Shown one piece after another: positions 62,103-64,000 of a stretch of DNA of 64,000 nt. The notes below the pieces were generated by a model. The model was given only the letters and a program-made list of their open reading frames with translations, was not told where the DNA came from and made no database searches. The stretch's first letter is position 1. Each line of letters starts with the position of its first letter. Origin of the DNA: JAEXNA01 sp037189585 (GTDB taxonomy: Bacteria; Vulcanimicrobiota; Xenobia; Xenobiales; JADMJV01); contig JBBCJA010000001.1 of the NCBI GenBank assembly GCA_037189585.1, positions 186,001-250,000 on the forward strand, in the 5' to 3' direction. The translations under genes were made by a program, and so were the position numbers.

Positions 62103-64000
62103 ATGGCATCCACCACTTCGAATCGGGGCGAGGCTAAGCTTGCCGAACGTTACCTGGACCTTGTCCGCTCGCTGATCACAGTTCTCGAGCTTCGCAATCC
62201 TTATAATATCGATCATTGTCGCCTGGTCGCGCGACTTTGCGAGCAGATGGCCAAGAAGGCCGGTTTCGACAAAGAAGGCCGACAGCGCGTCATCACAGCC
62301 GCGGAGCTTCACACTTTAGGTGTGTCGCTTTCGATGGAGGAGAAGAAGCCATACTTCTCCCTTCCGATCACGAAGCTGGGACTCTCCAGTGGGCGCGATC
62401 TGCCCAGCCACCAACGAGAGCTCCAGATCCTCAAGGAGGTGATGGGCGGTCTTCCGGGACTCGACGAATGCATCGAGATCATCCTCGACCGTAACGAATG
62501 GTTCGACGGATCGGCCTCCCTCTTCGGAAAGTCGGGCGAGGAGATCTCGAAGGAGGCTAGGCTGCTCGGCGTGGCCGACGCCTTCATCGACCTCTGCACG
62601 CCCAAGAAGCATCGTTCTCAGGTTCCCTCGAGAGAGGCTCTGAAGCGAATTTTCGATCGCTCCGGCACTCAATTCGACCCGCGTTTCGTCGAGGTGCTGC
62701 AGGCGGTCATGAACGAAGAAGAGGACGGCTCCTTCAAAGAGAGCGGGCGGACCGAGCACTTCGAGACCTCTCGTTGTCGCCACTACCTCAATCTGGGTCA
62801 TCTCTACATCGCAATTCACGAGACCGATTGGGCTCTTCGCTCTTATCTCAAGGCCGAGCGGATCGCCGTCGAGATGGCCGATAGCGGGCTGGAACTTGGC
62901 GCCATCAGCGGTCAGGTGATGGTCTACTGCGAGCGTCGACAGTTGGAACTCGCGCGTGAAGCCCTGCAGAGGGCTCGCCAGAGAACTCACAGCGAGCGGG
63001 AAAAGCACGGTTACCATCTGATGTGGGGGCTGTTGGAGTGGCTTTCGGGCCGAGAGCAGAACGGGCACGAGATCCTCGAGCGACTGGTCGACCATTACCG
63101 GAAGGCGAGAAACCTGCCGGGCTTGGTGGCCAGTCTGATTTTTCAGAGCTACCTGCTTTTGACCCATCGGGGACTTAACGATGACGAGCATGTCGAGACC
63201 CTCACGGAGTTCATGGAGCTGGTGGCCAAATACGACATGTTTGACGTCGTGGAGCGGTATCGAAAGTTCACCTTGCCTCTCTTTTTGAGCGCCGTTCTGA
63301 AAGATATCGAGGATCCCGCCGCGCGAGCCAACCTGACTCGTATGGGTGAGCCATGCCAGCAAGCTCTGCTGGAGAATCTGGCCAATCTCGAGCCGGCCCA
63401 GTGGATGGACCACCTGATGCCCGACCCCGTCGTGCCCACGGCCCAGGCACCCCTTCCGGAATCCAGTAAAGCGCGCGCCACCGGGCCGCTCAAGGAGGGC
63501 GCTCTACTGATCCAGACTCTGGGTAGGATTCGATTGAAAACTAGCTCCGGAGAGGTCGCCGAGGACGACTGGCCGACCCAGAAAGCGCTCAGGCTGTTCG
63601 CTCACCTGGCCGTCACTAGAACCGCGGTTACCGACGGACTTTTGATGGAGACTCTCTGGCCCGACGCTCCCGAAACGAAGGCTCGCAACTCCTTGAGAAA
63701 CGCCATTCATCAGGTTCGCAGTGTGCTCAAGAAGCTTGACGGGCTGCCCGAGGGCGAGTTGCTTCAGCGCGGCCGTAAAAGCGGAACGGCAAGTCTCGAT
63801 CTCGAGTACACTCTCGATATCGAGCGCCTGGAACAGAATTTGCGCGAGGCCACGACCGCCCTGGACGCCGGCCAGAACGAAGCCGCCATCGAGAAGGCTA
63901 AGTTGGCGTTAGACCTTTATCAGGGCGATTTTATGGAGGGCTTTCACGACGACTGGGTGGAGGCGCTTCGAGTCCAGTATCGTGAACTCCAACAAAGAGC
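62103..64000 (+). CDS. Degenerate HD-GYP / SARP-BTAD fusion regulator (partial, runs off window)
   Basis: Open from ATG 62103 to the window end (632 codons, no stop). Residues about 8-175 follow the HD-GYP layout (LRNPYNIDHCRLVARLCEQM, AAELHTLGVS, LDRNEWFDGSASLFGKSG, ARLLGVADAFIDLCTPKKHR). The HD pair is HT and the HHExxDGxGYP segment lacks its histidines, so phosphodiesterase activity is unlikely; it may be a ligand sensor. Residues about 190-440 are helical, TPR-like. From about 468 an OmpR/SARP winged helix (LGRIRLKTSSGEVAEDDWPT, AVTDGLLMETLWPDA, SLRNAIHQVRSVLKKL) leads into a BTAD domain (LALDLYQGDFMEGFHDDWVE). In Streptomyces SARPs these come first; here they are C-terminal. Confidence 0.85.
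   Translation, partial: MASTTSNRGEAKLAERYLDLVRSLITVLELRNPYNIDHCRLVARLCEQMAKKAGFDKEGRQRVITAAELHTLGVSLSMEEKKPYFSLPITKLGLSSGRDLPSHQRELQILKEVMGGLPGLDECIEIILDRNEWFDGSASLFGKSGEEISKEARLLGVADAFIDLCTPKKHRSQVPSREALKRIFDRSGTQFDPRFVEVLQAVMNEEEDGSFKESGRTEHFETSRCRHYLNLGHLYIAIHETDWALRSYLKAERIAVEMADSGLELGAISGQVMVYCERRQLELAREALQRARQRTHSEREKHGYHLMWGLLEWLSGREQNGHEILERLVDHYRKARNLPGLVASLIFQSYLLLTHRGLNDDEHVETLTEFMELVAKYDMFDVVERYRKFTLPLFLSAVLKDIEDPAARANLTRMGEPCQQALLENLANLEPAQWMDHLMPDPVVPTAQAPLPESSKARATGPLKEGALLIQTLGRIRLKTSSGEVAEDDWPTQKALRLFAHLAVTRTAVTDGLLMETLWPDAPETKARNSLRNAIHQVRSVLKKLDGLPEGELLQRGRKSGTASLDLEYTLDIERLEQNLREATTALDAGQNEAAIEKAKLALDLYQGDFMEGFHDDWVEALRVQYRELQQR

Overview
The window looks like chromosomal DNA of a GC-rich, free-living, diderm (Gram-negative-type) bacterium. 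Lipoprotein signal peptides, an alpha-2-macroglobulin/penicillin-binding protein 1C pair, a homodimeric pyruvate dehydrogenase E1, many secreted peptidases, a eukaryote-like Ser/Thr kinase, a TPR-CHAT protein and a SARP-type regulator suggest an environmental bacterium with complex regulation. No rRNA or tRNA gene was found, so the phylum cannot be fixed from this sequence. Several proteins (for example the two glycine-module proteins) look lineage-specific, which would fit a poorly sampled phylum.

Layout. 0-9 kb: DAHP synthase (aroF), a glycine-module protein, a yeast-type cytosine deaminase, a secreted metallopeptidase, clpB with a bidirectional terminator, and two less-known genes. 9.2-19.2 kb: an aminopropyltransferase (speE), then a tightly packed plus-strand operon of a DPP-IV-like peptidase, two HTTM membrane proteins, a beta-propeller amidohydrolase and an M28 peptidase. 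19.3-23.4 kb: a membrane Ser/Thr kinase, a histidine phosphatase and the ABC-F protein Uup. 23.5-31.2 kb: an envelope-glycan region with a Big-type lipoprotein, an STT3-like membrane glycosyltransferase and four glycosyltransferases. 31.3-41.6 kb: small and low-complexity proteins, then the minus-strand operon methyltransferase, acyltransferase, alpha-2-macroglobulin, pbpC. 41.8-51.0 kb: a YbjN-like chaperone, a helix-turn-helix/coiled-coil protein and a long minus-strand operon aceE-aceF-lpd-GNAT-peptidase-glutaminyl cyclase.

51.1-57.1 kb is an accessory island. Both ends carry the same composite in the same orientation: degenerate type I-E-like CRISPR repeats next to about 40-bp tandem units centred on a 12-bp dyad. 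The island holds a disrupted AbiEii-like nucleotidyltransferase with a partner ORF, a group II intron cut off early in its maturase gene at another CRISPR-like repeat, a second glycine-module protein with a membrane partner, a Uma2-type nuclease-fold protein and duplicated terminator/leader segments.

57.2-64 kb: a 1192-residue exported TPR-CHAT protein, an unexplained 0.5-kb gap, small secreted or hypothetical proteins, and a partial regulator in which a catalytically degenerate HD-GYP domain is fused to a C-terminal SARP (winged helix + BTAD) module.

Most likely to repay follow-up: the island with its covarying dyads and CRISPR-like boundaries, the glycine-module protein family present twice, the 160-bp MITE-like palindrome that supplies a start codon at 41.6 kb, and the HD-GYP/SARP fusion.
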